From: Natronorubrum halalkaliphilum
Lineage (GTDB): Archaea; Halobacteriota; Halobacteria; Halobacteriales; Natrialbaceae
Length of the DNA stretch: 64,000 nt
Direction of reading: 5' to 3'
Assembly: GCF_009834785.1 (NCBI RefSeq)
Contig: NZ_WUYX01000019.1
Location: 1-64,000 of the forward strand
Position 1 is the first letter of the stretch. Each line of letters begins with the position of its first letter. A model generated the notes under the pieces. That model was given only the letters and a program-made list of their open reading frames with translations. It was not told the origin of the DNA and did no database searches. This document shows, in pieces, positions 26,043 through 34,741 of this stretch. A program made the translations under genes and the position numbers.

Positions 26043-27131
26043 ATGTACGATTTCGTCGTCGTGGGCGTCGGTCCGGCGGGGGCCCGCTTCTCGCGACGGG
26101 CCGCCGAACAGGGGTATGACGTGCTCGCACTCGAGCAAGGAACGGTGGGGACGCCGCTTGCCTGTTCGGGCCACGTGAGTACTGATATCTGGGAATTTAC
26201 CGGCAAGGGCGCGCGCGAAGAACTGTTCCAGAACGAAGTGTATGGCGCGCGATTTCACGTCGGCGGGCCACACAGCGAACCCTACCCGTTCTACAAGGAC
26301 GAAGTCGCGTCGAACGTCATCGATCGGGTGGGACTGGATCGCCACCTCGCGGATCTCGCGCGCGAGGCGGGCGCAGACGTCCGCGAGGAACACACCGTTA
26401 CGGGCGTCACCGAACACCACGACCGCGTCGAGATCGTCGCCAGCGGTCCCGACGGCACCGTCAAGCACGAGGCGAAGATGCTGGCCGGCTGTGACGGCGC
26501 GCGCTCGCGGGTTCGAGACGAACTGTCGCTCCCCCAGCCCGGCGAACTCTTGCACGGCGTGTTGGCATTCTCCGACGAGGACGATCACGAGGACTTCGTC
26601 GACGTCCACCTCACCGCGCCGACGTTCTTCGCGTGGCGTATCCCCCGCGGCGAGGCGGGCGTCGAGTACGGGCTCGCGGCACCGCCGGGCGTCCAGGTGA
26701 ACAAGCACTTCCGGGAACTGATCGACGGCTACGAGATCGACGTCTCCCATCGCTGTTCGGGGGCCATCCCGATCGATCCACCGGATCGCGTGACCGGTCG
26801 CCGGGCGTTCCTCATCGGCGACGCGGCCGCCCAGACCAAGCCGTTTACCGGCGGCGGCATCCTGTACGGGATGACCTCCGCCGATCACGCCGCTCGAGAG
26901 ATCGATCCCGACCGTCCGACGACGCTCGCCGCCTACGAACGCGCCTGGCGCGAGGACCTGGCCCGCGAGCAGGAACTGGGCCGGTACCTCCGACGGGCGT
27001 ACTCGTTCCCGGAGCCCGTCCAGCACGTGGGCCTCGGTGCGCTCTCGGGCGAAATCGGCGTCCACATGGATCGGCCGACGTCCCTCCTTTCTCCGACCCA
27101 CCTCAAGGCGATGCTCTCGCGGCTTCGTTGA
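26043..27131 (+). CDS. Geranylgeranyl reductase family FAD-dependent oxidoreductase
   Basis: A 362-residue flavoprotein. The Rossmann FAD motif GVGPAGARFSRRAAEQG is near residue 8, and GDAAAQTKPFTGGGI near 265 is the second FAD motif. The family saturates prenyl double bonds in archaeal lipids or in chlorophyll/quinone side chains. The sequence does not decide between digeranylgeranylglycerophospholipid reductase and a quinone-side-chain paralogue. The start ATG at 26043 follows TATTTACT (26013-26020) by 27 bp, so the transcript is leaderless. Confidence 0.9.
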   Translation: MYDFVVVGVGPAGARFSRRAAEQGYDVLALEQGTVGTPLACSGHVSTDIWEFTGKGAREELFQNEVYGARFHVGGPHSEPYPFYKDEVASNVIDRVGLDRHLADLAREAGADVREEHTVTGVTEHHDRVEIVASGPDGTVKHEAKMLAGCDGARSRVRDELSLPQPGELLHGVLAFSDEDDHEDFVDVHLTAPTFFAWRIPRGEAGVEYGLAAPPGVQVNKHFRELIDGYEIDVSHRCSGAIPIDPPDRVTGRRAFLIGDAAAQTKPFTGGGILYGMTSADHAAREIDPDRPTTLAAYERAWREDLAREQELGRYLRRAYSFPEPVQHVGLGALSGEIGVHMDRPTSLLSPTHLKAMLSRLR

Positions 27132-27139
27132 CCTCCTCT

Positions 27140-27155
27140 CACGACTGCAGTCGTG
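27140..27155. repeat. 16-bp perfect palindrome after the reductase gene
   Basis: CACGACTGCAGTCGTG begins 8 bp after the TGA of the reductase gene, followed by a pyrimidine-rich tract (GGGCTCTCCCCTGC). It can form an eight-base-pair stem. It could be a terminator, or the hairpin of a decayed IS200/IS605-type element end, since the flanking TCCTCTC...GGGCTCTCC layout resembles such ends. Confidence 0.55.
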
Positions 27156-27306
27156 GGCTCTCCCCTGCTTTCTCTGTAGGTGGTGGCGAGTCCGACCGTC
27201 ACGCCCGGATAGGATCACAAATCCGCCAATTTGGCTGTAAGGAACCCCGATCTGCACTCGAGCGCAGTCGACAGACCGAAGACGCGCCTCCGGAAACGAC
27301 CAAGCG

Positions 27307-28740
27307 ATGACGCGCCGGCAGGCGGCAGTCGAGTGGCTCGCGAGATCGCTCGAGCGCCTCGGGATTATCGACGCCGAGCGGTTCCGTCCGACGGCGAACC
27401 TGGCGTGGCCCCGAATCGTGACCGGCTTCGCGATCATGTCAAAGCAGACGGCCGACCTCGCGATGGTCGGTATCGCCGTCGGGACGGCGGGAACTGCGGG
27501 ACTGGCGTTTGCGCTCGCGTACTGGGAAATCGTGACGATGCTGGGACTCGGGCTTGCGGGCGGGACCGTCAGCCTCGTCTCGCAGAACTACGGCGGCGAG
27601 GAGACCGAACGCGCCTCGCTCGTCGTGACACAGAGTATCCTGCTCGCGACCGCGATCGCGGTGCCGATCGTGGGCGTCTTTTTCCTGTTCGCCGAGCCGC
27701 TGATCGGCTTGTTCGGCGCCGGATCGGCGTCGCTCGAGCACGGCACCACCTACCTCGTCTTCGTCGCGCCTGCGGTCCTGTTCGAACTGCTCAACCTGAT
27801 CGCCAGCCGGACCTACACGGGCGTCGGTGACACGTTCACCGAGATGGTCGCCCGCGCGGGCGGCGCGGTGCTCAACATCGTCTTGAGCGCGCTCTTCATC
27901 TTTGGGTTCGACCTCGGCGTCGCCGGAGCGGCGATCGGCACCACGCTCTCGACGGGGTTCGTGACGCTCGTCCTCGGGTGGGGGATGGTGGGCCGGTCCT
28001 ACGGCGCCCTCGGCATGGAACCCAGCCCGGTTCCGGTGACTCGAACGGGGCCGTGGATCGAGCCGGCGCTCCTTCGACAGGTGATCGAGATTTCGACGCC
28101 GGAGATCGGTCGCCGGCTCGCACAGGGGATCGCCGTCTTCCCGCTGCTGTGGATCGCGGCCGCTTTCGGGCCGGTTATCGTCACCGCACTCGAGGTCGGT
28201 CGCCGCGTGCGAAGCCTGATCAACAGCGTCAACTGGGGGCTCTCGCTGGCCTCGAGTTCGCTCGTGGGCCAGCAGTTGGGGGCGGACGACGAGGACGAGG
28301 CGGGAGCCTACGGCGCGGCAATTATCCGGCTCTCTATCGTCTGTTACGTCGGACTGGCCGCGCTGGTCATCGTCTTCGCGGAGCCCATCGCGAGCCTGTT
28401 CGTCTCGGGCGCCGACGAACTCGCGTGGGCCGCTACGTTCGTCGTCGTCGGTGCGATCAGTTCGATCGGGTTCGGAATCGACGGCACCGCTGCGGGTGCG
28501 TTGCTCGGTGCCGGTGACACGCGCCTGCCGTTCGTGGCCTCGCTGGTCGGTCGGTACGTGTTCGCTGTCCCGGCGGCCGCGCTCGGCCTGATCACGCCGC
28601 TCGGCGTCGGCGGGCTCTATCTCGCCTTGCTGCTCGAGACGGCCGTTCCGGGCGGGATCAATTACTGGCTGTTCCGACGCGGCCGCTGGAAGGCCGTGAG
28701 CCGGCGGTACCGGCCGTCGTCGGACGCCGATGTGGATTGA
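27307..28740 (+). CDS. MATE family efflux transporter
   Basis: A 477-residue protein with about 12 predicted transmembrane helices in two similar halves. MATE-type sequence is visible in ADLAMVGIAVG, the loop after helix 2 (GGTVSLVSQNYGG) and the second half with SLASSSLVGQQLGADD. The family exports drugs or metabolites by Na+ or H+ antiport. Upstream DNA (27156-27306) has no gene; the start ATG is the only reasonable choice in frame. Confidence 0.92.
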   Translation: MTRRQAAVEWLARSLERLGIIDAERFRPTANLAWPRIVTGFAIMSKQTADLAMVGIAVGTAGTAGLAFALAYWEIVTMLGLGLAGGTVSLVSQNYGGEETERASLVVTQSILLATAIAVPIVGVFFLFAEPLIGLFGAGSASLEHGTTYLVFVAPAVLFELLNLIASRTYTGVGDTFTEMVARAGGAVLNIVLSALFIFGFDLGVAGAAIGTTLSTGFVTLVLGWGMVGRSYGALGMEPSPVPVTRTGPWIEPALLRQVIEISTPEIGRRLAQGIAVFPLLWIAAAFGPVIVTALEVGRRVRSLINSVNWGLSLASSSLVGQQLGADDEDEAGAYGAAIIRLSIVCYVGLAALVIVFAEPIASLFVSGADELAWAATFVVVGAISSIGFGIDGTAAGALLGAGDTRLPFVASLVGRYVFAVPAAALGLITPLGVGGLYLALLLETAVPGGINYWLFRRGRWKAVSRRYRPSSDADVD

Positions 28741-28874
28741 GTCCCGCCGAGCGACGGCTCGCTCACTCGAGACCTGAAATTCCGTTCGGCTCGAGGTGCG
28801 TGAAGAGTCGAGCAAATGAGAGTGCGAGGCGGTCAGCGTCGCTATCGGCGCGGGCATGAGTTAGTGACCCCCGC

Positions 28875-30218
28875 TCACGAGTCGCTCGAGGATCGATCCG
28901 CCACCTGTTGGATCTCGGTCTCTCCACCGCGCTGTTCGGCCACGACGTACTGCACCTCGATGACAAGCGACTCGTCGCTGTGCGGTTCGATCGCCTCGTA
29001 GAGTCGGTCGGCGAGCCCCGGTTCCGGTCCGGGATCCTGTCCGGTGACCGTAACGACGACCTGATCGACCGACTGAATCGGATAGTCGCCGTCGAGTTCG
29101 ACCGCGACGGCAGCCGCCTCGAGGTGGTCGTATTCGGACTCGTTGAGCACCGACTCGACTTCGTCATCGGCCGACGACTCGAGTTCGGTCGTGTGGAAAT
29201 CGAGCAGGGTGACGCCGGCCAGCGGCGCGGCCAGTACCAGCAGCCCGATCCCGAAAATCGCCGCGTACGTGTACGTCGGTGTCCGGCTCGGCGACACCTC
29301 GAACAACCCCTGCGGACGATAGCCGGCGACCCAGAGCGTGGCCAGCGCGGCGAGGTTGATCGACAGCAGATTGACGATCACGAGCACGGCCGCACCGACC
29401 GCCGCGCCGTACATCCCCCAGGCGACCGTGATCCCGACCGCGGCCGACGGCGGAATCAACGCCGCGGCGATCATGACGCCGACGATGGCCTCCGAGAACC
29501 CCCGCGTGAGACTCAAGATACCGGCGATTCCCGCGCCGAGGGCCACTGCGAGCGAGAACAGGTTCGGCGAAACTCGTTCGCCCAGTTCGGTCGCGACGAC
29601 GATGTCGACTCCCGCGGGCTCGAGTCCGGCGATCCGTGCGAGCACCGCGAGGCCGATCGAGGCGACGACGACCATCGTAACGCCGACGAGCTGGTAGACG
29701 AAGCCGGTCGCCTTGAGGCGGTCGTCGCCGGTGACAATCCCGACGTTTGCGGCGAGTGCGGGGCCGAGCAGGGGTGCGATGACCATCGCGCCGATGACGA
29801 CCGCCGGGGAGTCGGCCAGCAACCCGGCGGTGGCGACGACGGCGCTGATGAGCAACATCACGGTGTAGATCGTAAACGGGGGCGTGAGTTCGTCGGCTTT
29901 CGTCCGGAGAACCTGTCTTGAGGTTCGGGCCCCCTTCTGGCCGCCGTGGCTGTACTGATCGCGGAGTGTCGCGAACTGCTCGGAGATGACCGTCTCGGCG
30001 TTGATGACGACGACGCTGCTCTCGTCGCTGATCCCGGCCCGCCTGAGTCGATCGAGGACCGGTTCGACGGCCCGCGTCGGGACCGGGAACCGGACGACTG
30101 CGGTGTACCCCCTGCCGCTCGTCTCGTCGCTGACGACGTAGTCGATCCCCTCGTCTTCCAGAATGTCGAGGACGGCCCGACGTTTCCCCTCGGGGACCGT
30201 AATCTCGAGATAGCGCAT
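28875..30218 (-). CDS. TIGR00341/DUF389 family membrane protein
   Basis: A 447-residue membrane protein. Residues 1-130 form a soluble domain (RYLEITVPEGKRRAVLDIL start), then about seven helices carry the conserved family stretch AVVIGAMVIAPLLGP and PSAAVGITVAWG. The C-terminal cytosolic domain ends in a Gln/Ser-rich tail. The family is widespread in archaea but has no confirmed function. Start is ATG 30218. Confidence 0.9.
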   Translation of the reverse strand: MRYLEITVPEGKRRAVLDILEDEGIDYVVSDETSGRGYTAVVRFPVPTRAVEPVLDRLRRAGISDESSVVVINAETVISEQFATLRDQYSHGGQKGARTSRQVLRTKADELTPPFTIYTVMLLISAVVATAGLLADSPAVVIGAMVIAPLLGPALAANVGIVTGDDRLKATGFVYQLVGVTMVVVASIGLAVLARIAGLEPAGVDIVVATELGERVSPNLFSLAVALGAGIAGILSLTRGFSEAIVGVMIAAALIPPSAAVGITVAWGMYGAAVGAAVLVIVNLLSINLAALATLWVAGYRPQGLFEVSPSRTPTYTYAAIFGIGLLVLAAPLAGVTLLDFHTTELESSADDEVESVLNESEYDHLEAAAVAVELDGDYPIQSVDQVVVTVTGQDPGPEPGLADRLYEAIEPHSDESLVIEVQYVVAEQRGGETEIQQVADRSSSDS

Positions 30219-30303
30219 ACTGGGGCCACACTCGAGTTGCGGATAGAACTACGGGCGGCAGTGGACGGCCGTCGCGGCCGACAATCGAACGGTCCCGACA
30301 GCG

Positions 30304-30621
30304 TCAGTGATCGGTTCCGACGATTCCGCAGGCGATGGCCTCCGGATCGACGGGCTCCTCGCCGTCGACCGCGTCAGGATCCAACAGGAGAATCGTGTCG
30401 TCCGGCATCTCGCCTTCGACCTGTACCGGCCGGCCCAGAATCTCCGCTAACTCGTCGACGTCGTCGATATCGAACTCCCGCTCGAGGACGAGTTCGGCGT
30501 TTGCCCGCGAGAGAACGAAGACGAGATCCGCCGGGTCAGTCGCGTCGGTTTTAGTTTCGGCCGCTTCGAGTAACTCCGACAGTGAGTCGGAACTGACGTC
30601 CTCGAGCGATCGGATCGTCAC
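30304..30621 (-). CDS. Hypothetical acidic protein
   Basis: A 105-residue acidic protein with a GTG start (codons read V/M-T-I-R-S-L). It has no membrane segment, no Cys pair and no motif I recognise. Mixed helix-strand composition (LSELLEAAETK, LVFVLSRANAELVLE, LAEILGRPVQVEG) looks like a folded small domain. It sits 85 bp upstream of the DUF389 gene on the same strand. Confidence 0.55.
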   Translation of the reverse strand: MTIRSLEDVSSDSLSELLEAAETKTDATDPADLVFVLSRANAELVLEREFDIDDVDELAEILGRPVQVEGEMPDDTILLLDPDAVDGEEPVDPEAIACGIVGTDH

Positions 30622-30903
30622 GCGGTCAGTGTCGGAGCCGGGCGCCTCCTCGGACTGCGTGCGGAGTCGCGCGGACAGTCCTCGAAGTCCGTACTGGTGT
30701 CGACCGGTTCGTCGGTACTCGAGCCCATAGCAGGATTCGATCGTCGCCGTCCTTGATCGTACGGCTGGCCAGTTCCGGGGGCCGTGCGGCGTAGCGGGGA
30801 GCAGTCGCCAGTCGAGCCGCTACCAGCCGGAAATCGGTCGGACGAGACCGCTCGGCCGTCGCTCTACCTGCACGACTATTGCCTGCTACTGCGTACCACA
30901 CCC

Positions 30904-31722
30904 ATGGGAGAGACAATCGACGATATCGACTTTCTCGTACGCTCCGATCACCGCGTCGGGGTACTCGAGACGCTGGCCGAACGCCCGCGTGATCGAAACG
31001 ACCTGCGCGCCGCGACGGGGGCCTCCTCGCCGACGATGGGACGAATCCTCGCCGATTTTCAGGATCGCCACTGGATCGAACGGGACGGACGAACGTACCG
31101 GCTGACCGAGTTGGGCGAGTTCGTCGCCGATCGATTCGGAACGTTCGTCGACGCGATGGGCCTCGAGCGACGGCTCCGCGGAGTCTGGCCGTGGCTGCCA
31201 CACGAGATCGAGGGATTCAGCGTCGAACTGTTCACCGACGCGGTCGTCTCCGTTCCGGGTCCCGGGTACCCCTATCAGCCCGTCGAACGGCTCACGCAAC
31301 TGCTCGCGGAGACGACGACGATGTGCGGATTCGGGATGGCGATCCTCAAGTCGAGTAACTTGGAACCCTTCTTCGACCGCGCTCTGGACGATCTGGTGTG
31401 TGAATACGTCTATCCGCCTGCCGTCTTCGAGGAACTCCTGTCGTGGGACCGAAGAACCGTCGTAGAGGCGACCGCGCGACCCAACTACACCGTCTTATTA
31501 CACGACGCCCTCCCGATGGACGACCGGTGTGGGATCTGCCTCTTCGACGACCGGGTCAGCATCTGTTGTTACGATCACGAGGCCGGAACGCTCCGATCGC
31601 TCGTCGACACGGGGAGCGACGAGATGCACGACTGGGCGACGTCGTACTACGAACAGTTCCGGGCGGAAGCCAGCCCGCTCGAGGCGGCGGACGAACTCCT
31701 CTCGGTCGACTCGTTCCCGTAA
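30904..31722 (+). CDS. Helix-turn-helix transcriptional regulator (haloarchaeal)
   Basis: A 272-residue regulator. The N-terminal winged helix spans about 10-75 (DFLVRSDHRVGVLETL, then DRNDLRAATGASSPTMGRILADFQDRHWIER). The remaining 190 residues are a conserved haloarchaeal ligand-type domain of the kind found with such MarR-like HTHs, containing several Cys (CGFGM, CGICLF, ICCYD). Start at ATG 30904 avoids 40 N-terminal residues with no homology. The target operon is not obvious; the next gene downstream is a methyltransferase. Confidence 0.85.
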   Translation: MGETIDDIDFLVRSDHRVGVLETLAERPRDRNDLRAATGASSPTMGRILADFQDRHWIERDGRTYRLTELGEFVADRFGTFVDAMGLERRLRGVWPWLPHEIEGFSVELFTDAVVSVPGPGYPYQPVERLTQLLAETTTMCGFGMAILKSSNLEPFFDRALDDLVCEYVYPPAVFEELLSWDRRTVVEATARPNYTVLLHDALPMDDRCGICLFDDRVSICCYDHEAGTLRSLVDTGSDEMHDWATSYYEQFRAEASPLEAADELLSVDSFP

Positions 31723-31767
31723 GCGGTGTCGTTCGAATCCCGTCCCGCCGAGCGCCGCGTTCACGCC

Positions 31768-31781
31768 GTGAAATATTTCAC
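31768..31781. promoter_or_regulatory. Palindrome upstream of the methyltransferase TATA box
   Basis: GTGAAATATTTCAC is a perfect 14-bp palindrome. It ends 7 bp before the likely TATA box (ATTATACT, 31789-31796) of the methyltransferase gene at 31833, where the BRE should lie, so a bound regulator could block or recruit TFB. Confidence 0.55.
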
Positions 31782-31832
31782 TAGACAATTATACTTTCGC
31801 TCGCCGCGTACTTCTATTCGTGGTGTACAGTC

Positions 31833-32663
31833 ATGAACGATCAGGAACACCAATCCGCCGGCTGGCAGCTCGAACAACGCGCCTCCGAAGCCTACGAACA
31901 GTATCTGGTTCCGCCGCTGTTTGCCCCGTGGGCCGAACGGCTCCTCGATGCTGCCGATTTGCGCGACGGTGACCGGCTCTTGGATGTCGCCTGCGGGACC
32001 GGCATCGTGGCGCGCAGCGCTGCCTCCCGGGTGGGTGAACGCGGATCCATCGTGGGGCTCGACATCAACGAGGGAATGCTCGCGGTCGCAGCGGAGACGA
32101 CCGAGACCGAACGCCGACCCGCGATCGAGTGGCGACGGGGGGACGCGATCGACCTGCCGTTTCCCAAGGGGCGATTCGACGTCGCCTGCTGCCAACAGGC
32201 CCTCCAGTTCGTCGACGAGCCATCTGTCGCACTCGAGGAGATGCACCGGGTCCTCGCGTCGGGCGGACGTGTGGCGCTCAGCGTCTGGCGACCGCTGGAG
32301 TACCAGCCCGGTTACGTCGTCGCAGCCGAAGCCCTGGAGCGTCACATCGGGGACGAAGCCGGGGCGATGATGCGCTCACCGTTCCCCGCGTGGGAGGAGG
32401 ACGTCCTCAGAACGTTCGCCCGCGAGGCGGGGTTCGACGACGTATCGATCACCATCGAGATCGGTTCGATGCGCTATCCCTCGATCGAGGAATTCGTCCG
32501 TCGAGAGGCCGCAAGCTCACCCCTGGCCGAACCGATCGCGGGTGCCGAGCGAACGGTCCGAGACGAGCTGATCCGAGCGGTTGAAGACGGCCTCGACGCG
32601 TACACCGACGACGACGGAGTCGTCTTCCCGATGGAATCGTACCGACTCACCGCGCGCGGATAG
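31833..32663 (+). CDS. Class I SAM-dependent methyltransferase
   Basis: A 276-residue Rossmann methyltransferase. Motif I LLDVACGTGIVAR is near residue 49, post-I VGLDINEGML, motif II region DLPFPKGRFDVACCQQALQFV and motif III LASGGRVALSVW. The fold is like UbiE/COQ5 and sterol/arsenite-type methyltransferases. No partner gene suggests a substrate. The start ATG follows a short leader of about 15 nt from the predicted transcription start. Confidence 0.93.
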   Translation: MNDQEHQSAGWQLEQRASEAYEQYLVPPLFAPWAERLLDAADLRDGDRLLDVACGTGIVARSAASRVGERGSIVGLDINEGMLAVAAETTETERRPAIEWRRGDAIDLPFPKGRFDVACCQQALQFVDEPSVALEEMHRVLASGGRVALSVWRPLEYQPGYVVAAEALERHIGDEAGAMMRSPFPAWEEDVLRTFAREAGFDDVSITIEIGSMRYPSIEEFVRREAASSPLAEPIAGAERTVRDELIRAVEDGLDAYTDDDGVVFPMESYRLTARG

Positions 32664-32727
32664 CGACGGAGAACGGTCGCCGGACCTCGTCGAAACGGGA
32701 GCACCCCTGTCCCTCGAAGGATCCGAA

Positions 32728-33060
32728 TCAGGCCGGGAGCGACGACTCACTCGAGCCGCGACCGGCGAACCACTCGTCCGTCCAGCCCCTGAACTCCGTG
32801 CGCTCGTGCATGCGCCACTGAACGAGGGCTACGGGCGCGGGACGGCCGTCGGTGCGGTAACAAGCCAGACCGTCGGCATCCCCCGCGTCAGAACCCAGAT
32901 TAAACAGACGTCCGACGGCGCTTTCGAAGGCCGACATCGCGACCCAGACTCGCCAGAGCCGGTTCGCCCTGGTCCGCTGTTCCGCGGTGTCGATCCGGTA
33001 GCCGTTGGTGACGGCGAGCGGCCCGCCGACCAGAAAGACCACCGAGAGAACGATCATCAT
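32728..33060 (-). CDS. Small membrane-anchored hypothetical protein
   Basis: A 110-residue protein with one N-terminal transmembrane helix (MIVLSVVFLVGGPLAV) followed by an Arg-rich amphipathic region and a tail with Cys. No known family is visible. It is convergent with the methyltransferase gene upstream of it on the plus strand; there is a 64-bp gap to that stop codon. Confidence 0.5.
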   Translation of the reverse strand: MMIVLSVVFLVGGPLAVTNGYRIDTAEQRTRANRLWRVWVAMSAFESAVGRLFNLGSDAGDADGLACYRTDGRPAPVALVQWRMHERTEFRGWTDEWFAGRGSSESSLPA

Positions 33061-33124
33061 CGTTTCGAACGTACGGCTCTCTCGAGCGGAGTTATCAAAG
33101 ATCTATCTGTACGGGTAGGGCGGA

Positions 33125-34216
33125 TTACTGATACTCGGGCAGCCGATCCGACCGGTCCGAGCCCTCGACGAACGGCAGCGCAGTCACGGTCGCCGGCGTT
33201 TCCTCACCGGCCACGCGGGCCGTCAACTCGTCGCTCTCGAGGCCGTAGTCGACGACCGCGAGCGCGATCACGTCCTCGAGCAGCGGACTCTCGCCCGCCC
33301 GCGTCACCTCGCCGACGGAGCTATCGCCGTCGAAGATCGCGGCTCCCGATTCCGGGACGGTCTCGCCCTCGAGGGTCAATCCCACCAGCCGCCGACTCGG
33401 CTGGCCGCGGTTCTCGACGCGGGAGACCACCTCCTGGCCGACGTAACAGCCCTTCTCGAAGTCCAGCGCGTTGCGCAGCCCGAGGACGTTCGGGAGGGTG
33501 CCCTCAAGTTCGGTCTCGAACAGAGGTGAACCGGCCTCGAGTGCGAGGCTCTCGAAGGCTCGGTAGCCGAAGGGGGCGGCGTTCAGACCGTGATTGAGCA
33601 ACGTGTCGTAGACGGCTTCGGCGTCGGCGGCCCCGCAGACGACCTCGTAGCTCTCCTCACCGGTGAGCGCGTCGGTGCGAATGACGGTCACGCCCTCGTC
33701 GCCCATCGTTCCGCGAACGAACGAGTACCGCTCGTCGGGCGACCCAGCGCCGTTGAGGACGCTGGCGACTTTTTCGGTCGCCTTCGGCCCGTGAATCCCG
33801 AAGATCGCGTACTCATCCGTTGCAACCCGGATATCGACGTCCTGGATGAACACCTTCTCGGACCAGTCCTCGGCCAGCGGTTCGGCTTCCGAGGGCGGCG
33901 TAAAGAGCAACAGCCGCTCGCCAGCGTTGTAGATATAGAGCTCGACCTCGATCCCGCCCTGTGGTCCCAGAACGAGCGCGTAACAGCCCCGGCCGTCCGC
34001 GTCAGGAACTCGGTTCGAGACGACGTTGTCGACGTACTCGAGTCGGTCGTCGCCCTCGACGACAACAACGCCGTACGCCGCCTCGAGCAGGCCGACGCCG
34101 TTTCGAACCGCACGATGGGTCCGCTCCGGGCGGCCGAAGTGCTCGACGATCGTTCGCCCGTCCCGATCGCCGAACGTCGCCCCGTGATCCGTGTGAATAG
34201 ACTCGATGACGCTCAT
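33125..34216 (-). CDS. YgfZ/GcvT family folate-binding protein
   Basis: A 363-residue aminomethyltransferase-fold protein. The YgfZ signature KGCYVGQEVVSR is clearly present in the C-terminal half, where the Cys binds or supports Fe-S work. Typical N-terminal lines are VVVEGDDRLEYVDNVVSN and YALVLGPQGGIEVELYIY. YgfZ proteins use tetrahydrofolate to maintain Fe-S enzymes; GcvT glycine-cleavage activity would need partner genes that are absent here. The ATG start at 34216 opens the family N-terminus. Confidence 0.9.
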   Translation of the reverse strand: MSVIESIHTDHGATFGDRDGRTIVEHFGRPERTHRAVRNGVGLLEAAYGVVVVEGDDRLEYVDNVVSNRVPDADGRGCYALVLGPQGGIEVELYIYNAGERLLLFTPPSEAEPLAEDWSEKVFIQDVDIRVATDEYAIFGIHGPKATEKVASVLNGAGSPDERYSFVRGTMGDEGVTVIRTDALTGEESYEVVCGAADAEAVYDTLLNHGLNAAPFGYRAFESLALEAGSPLFETELEGTLPNVLGLRNALDFEKGCYVGQEVVSRVENRGQPSRRLVGLTLEGETVPESGAAIFDGDSSVGEVTRAGESPLLEDVIALAVVDYGLESDELTARVAGEETPATVTALPFVEGSDRSDRLPEYQ

Positions 34217-34255
34217 GCGTATTCACTCGGGCCTGAGCCTATCAGGCGTTTCGAT

Positions 34256-34555
34256 TCAAAAAGGCAACCGCTCGCGCAGCCACTCGCCGATCGACTGTTC
34301 GTTGGTCTCTTCGTTCGGTACGTCGGGAATGACCCGGTCGGCGGGCTTGATAACGGTCTCGCTGGTTTCGGACTCGACGACGATCAGGTCGTCTTCTTTC
34401 AGCGTCGAGAGGGCCTCCTCGAGTTCGTCGATATCGGCTTCGACGGCTGCGCGAAGCTCGAAGATACCCATTCCGTCGTCGGCACGATCGACGAGCGCGT
34501 CGAGTACCGCTACCTCCGTCGATTGCCGGTCCCGGTACTCCCGCTTTGCTCTCAT
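34256..34555 (-). CDS. DUF6432 family winged-helix protein
   Basis: A 99-residue haloarchaeal protein of the DUF6432 family, with the fold of a small winged helix: VAVLDALVDRADDGMGIFELRAAV, then the recognition region LEEALSTLKEDDLIVVE. It lies 39 bp upstream of the YgfZ-like gene on the same strand and may be co-transcribed. DNA binding is inferred only from the fold. Confidence 0.8.
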   Translation of the reverse strand: MRAKREYRDRQSTEVAVLDALVDRADDGMGIFELRAAVEADIDELEEALSTLKEDDLIVVESETSETVIKPADRVIPDVPNEETNEQSIGEWLRERLPF

Positions 34556-34710
34556 CCACCTCCGTCTTCAACGACCGGGGATTTGACGTTTGTCGTTCGC
34601 TCGGCGAGAGTCGAGATGAAACCGGCCCGTTCGAGAATCGAGCGAGCGACGTCTCCCCGTCCGGGAAAGGTCAACACCCCGACACGGACGCGGTCCGAGA
34701 GGCAGTACGT

Positions 34711-34718
34711 TTTTTATG
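34711..34718 (+). promoter_or_regulatory. TATA box of the DUF7093 gene
   Basis: TTTTTATG centred 27 bp before the ATG at 34742. It fixes that start and rejects the long upstream extension of the frame to 33590. Confidence 0.7.
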
Positions 34719-34741
34719 CCGTGACTGGGTACGGTGGGACA

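Noticed and set aside
25046-26119. Plus-strand 357-codon frame opposite the SLC13 gene
   Set aside because: Arg/Glu-rich composition typical of an antisense frame; crosses the start of the reductase gene.
27439-28857. Minus-strand 472-codon frame opposite the MATE gene
   Set aside because: Arg/Asp/Glu-rich shadow; the plus strand gives a clear 12-helix transporter.
33590-34741. Upstream extension of the DUF7093 frame
   Set aside because: It lies opposite the YgfZ-like and DUF6432 genes and has no homology; a TATA box 27 bp before 34742 marks the true start.
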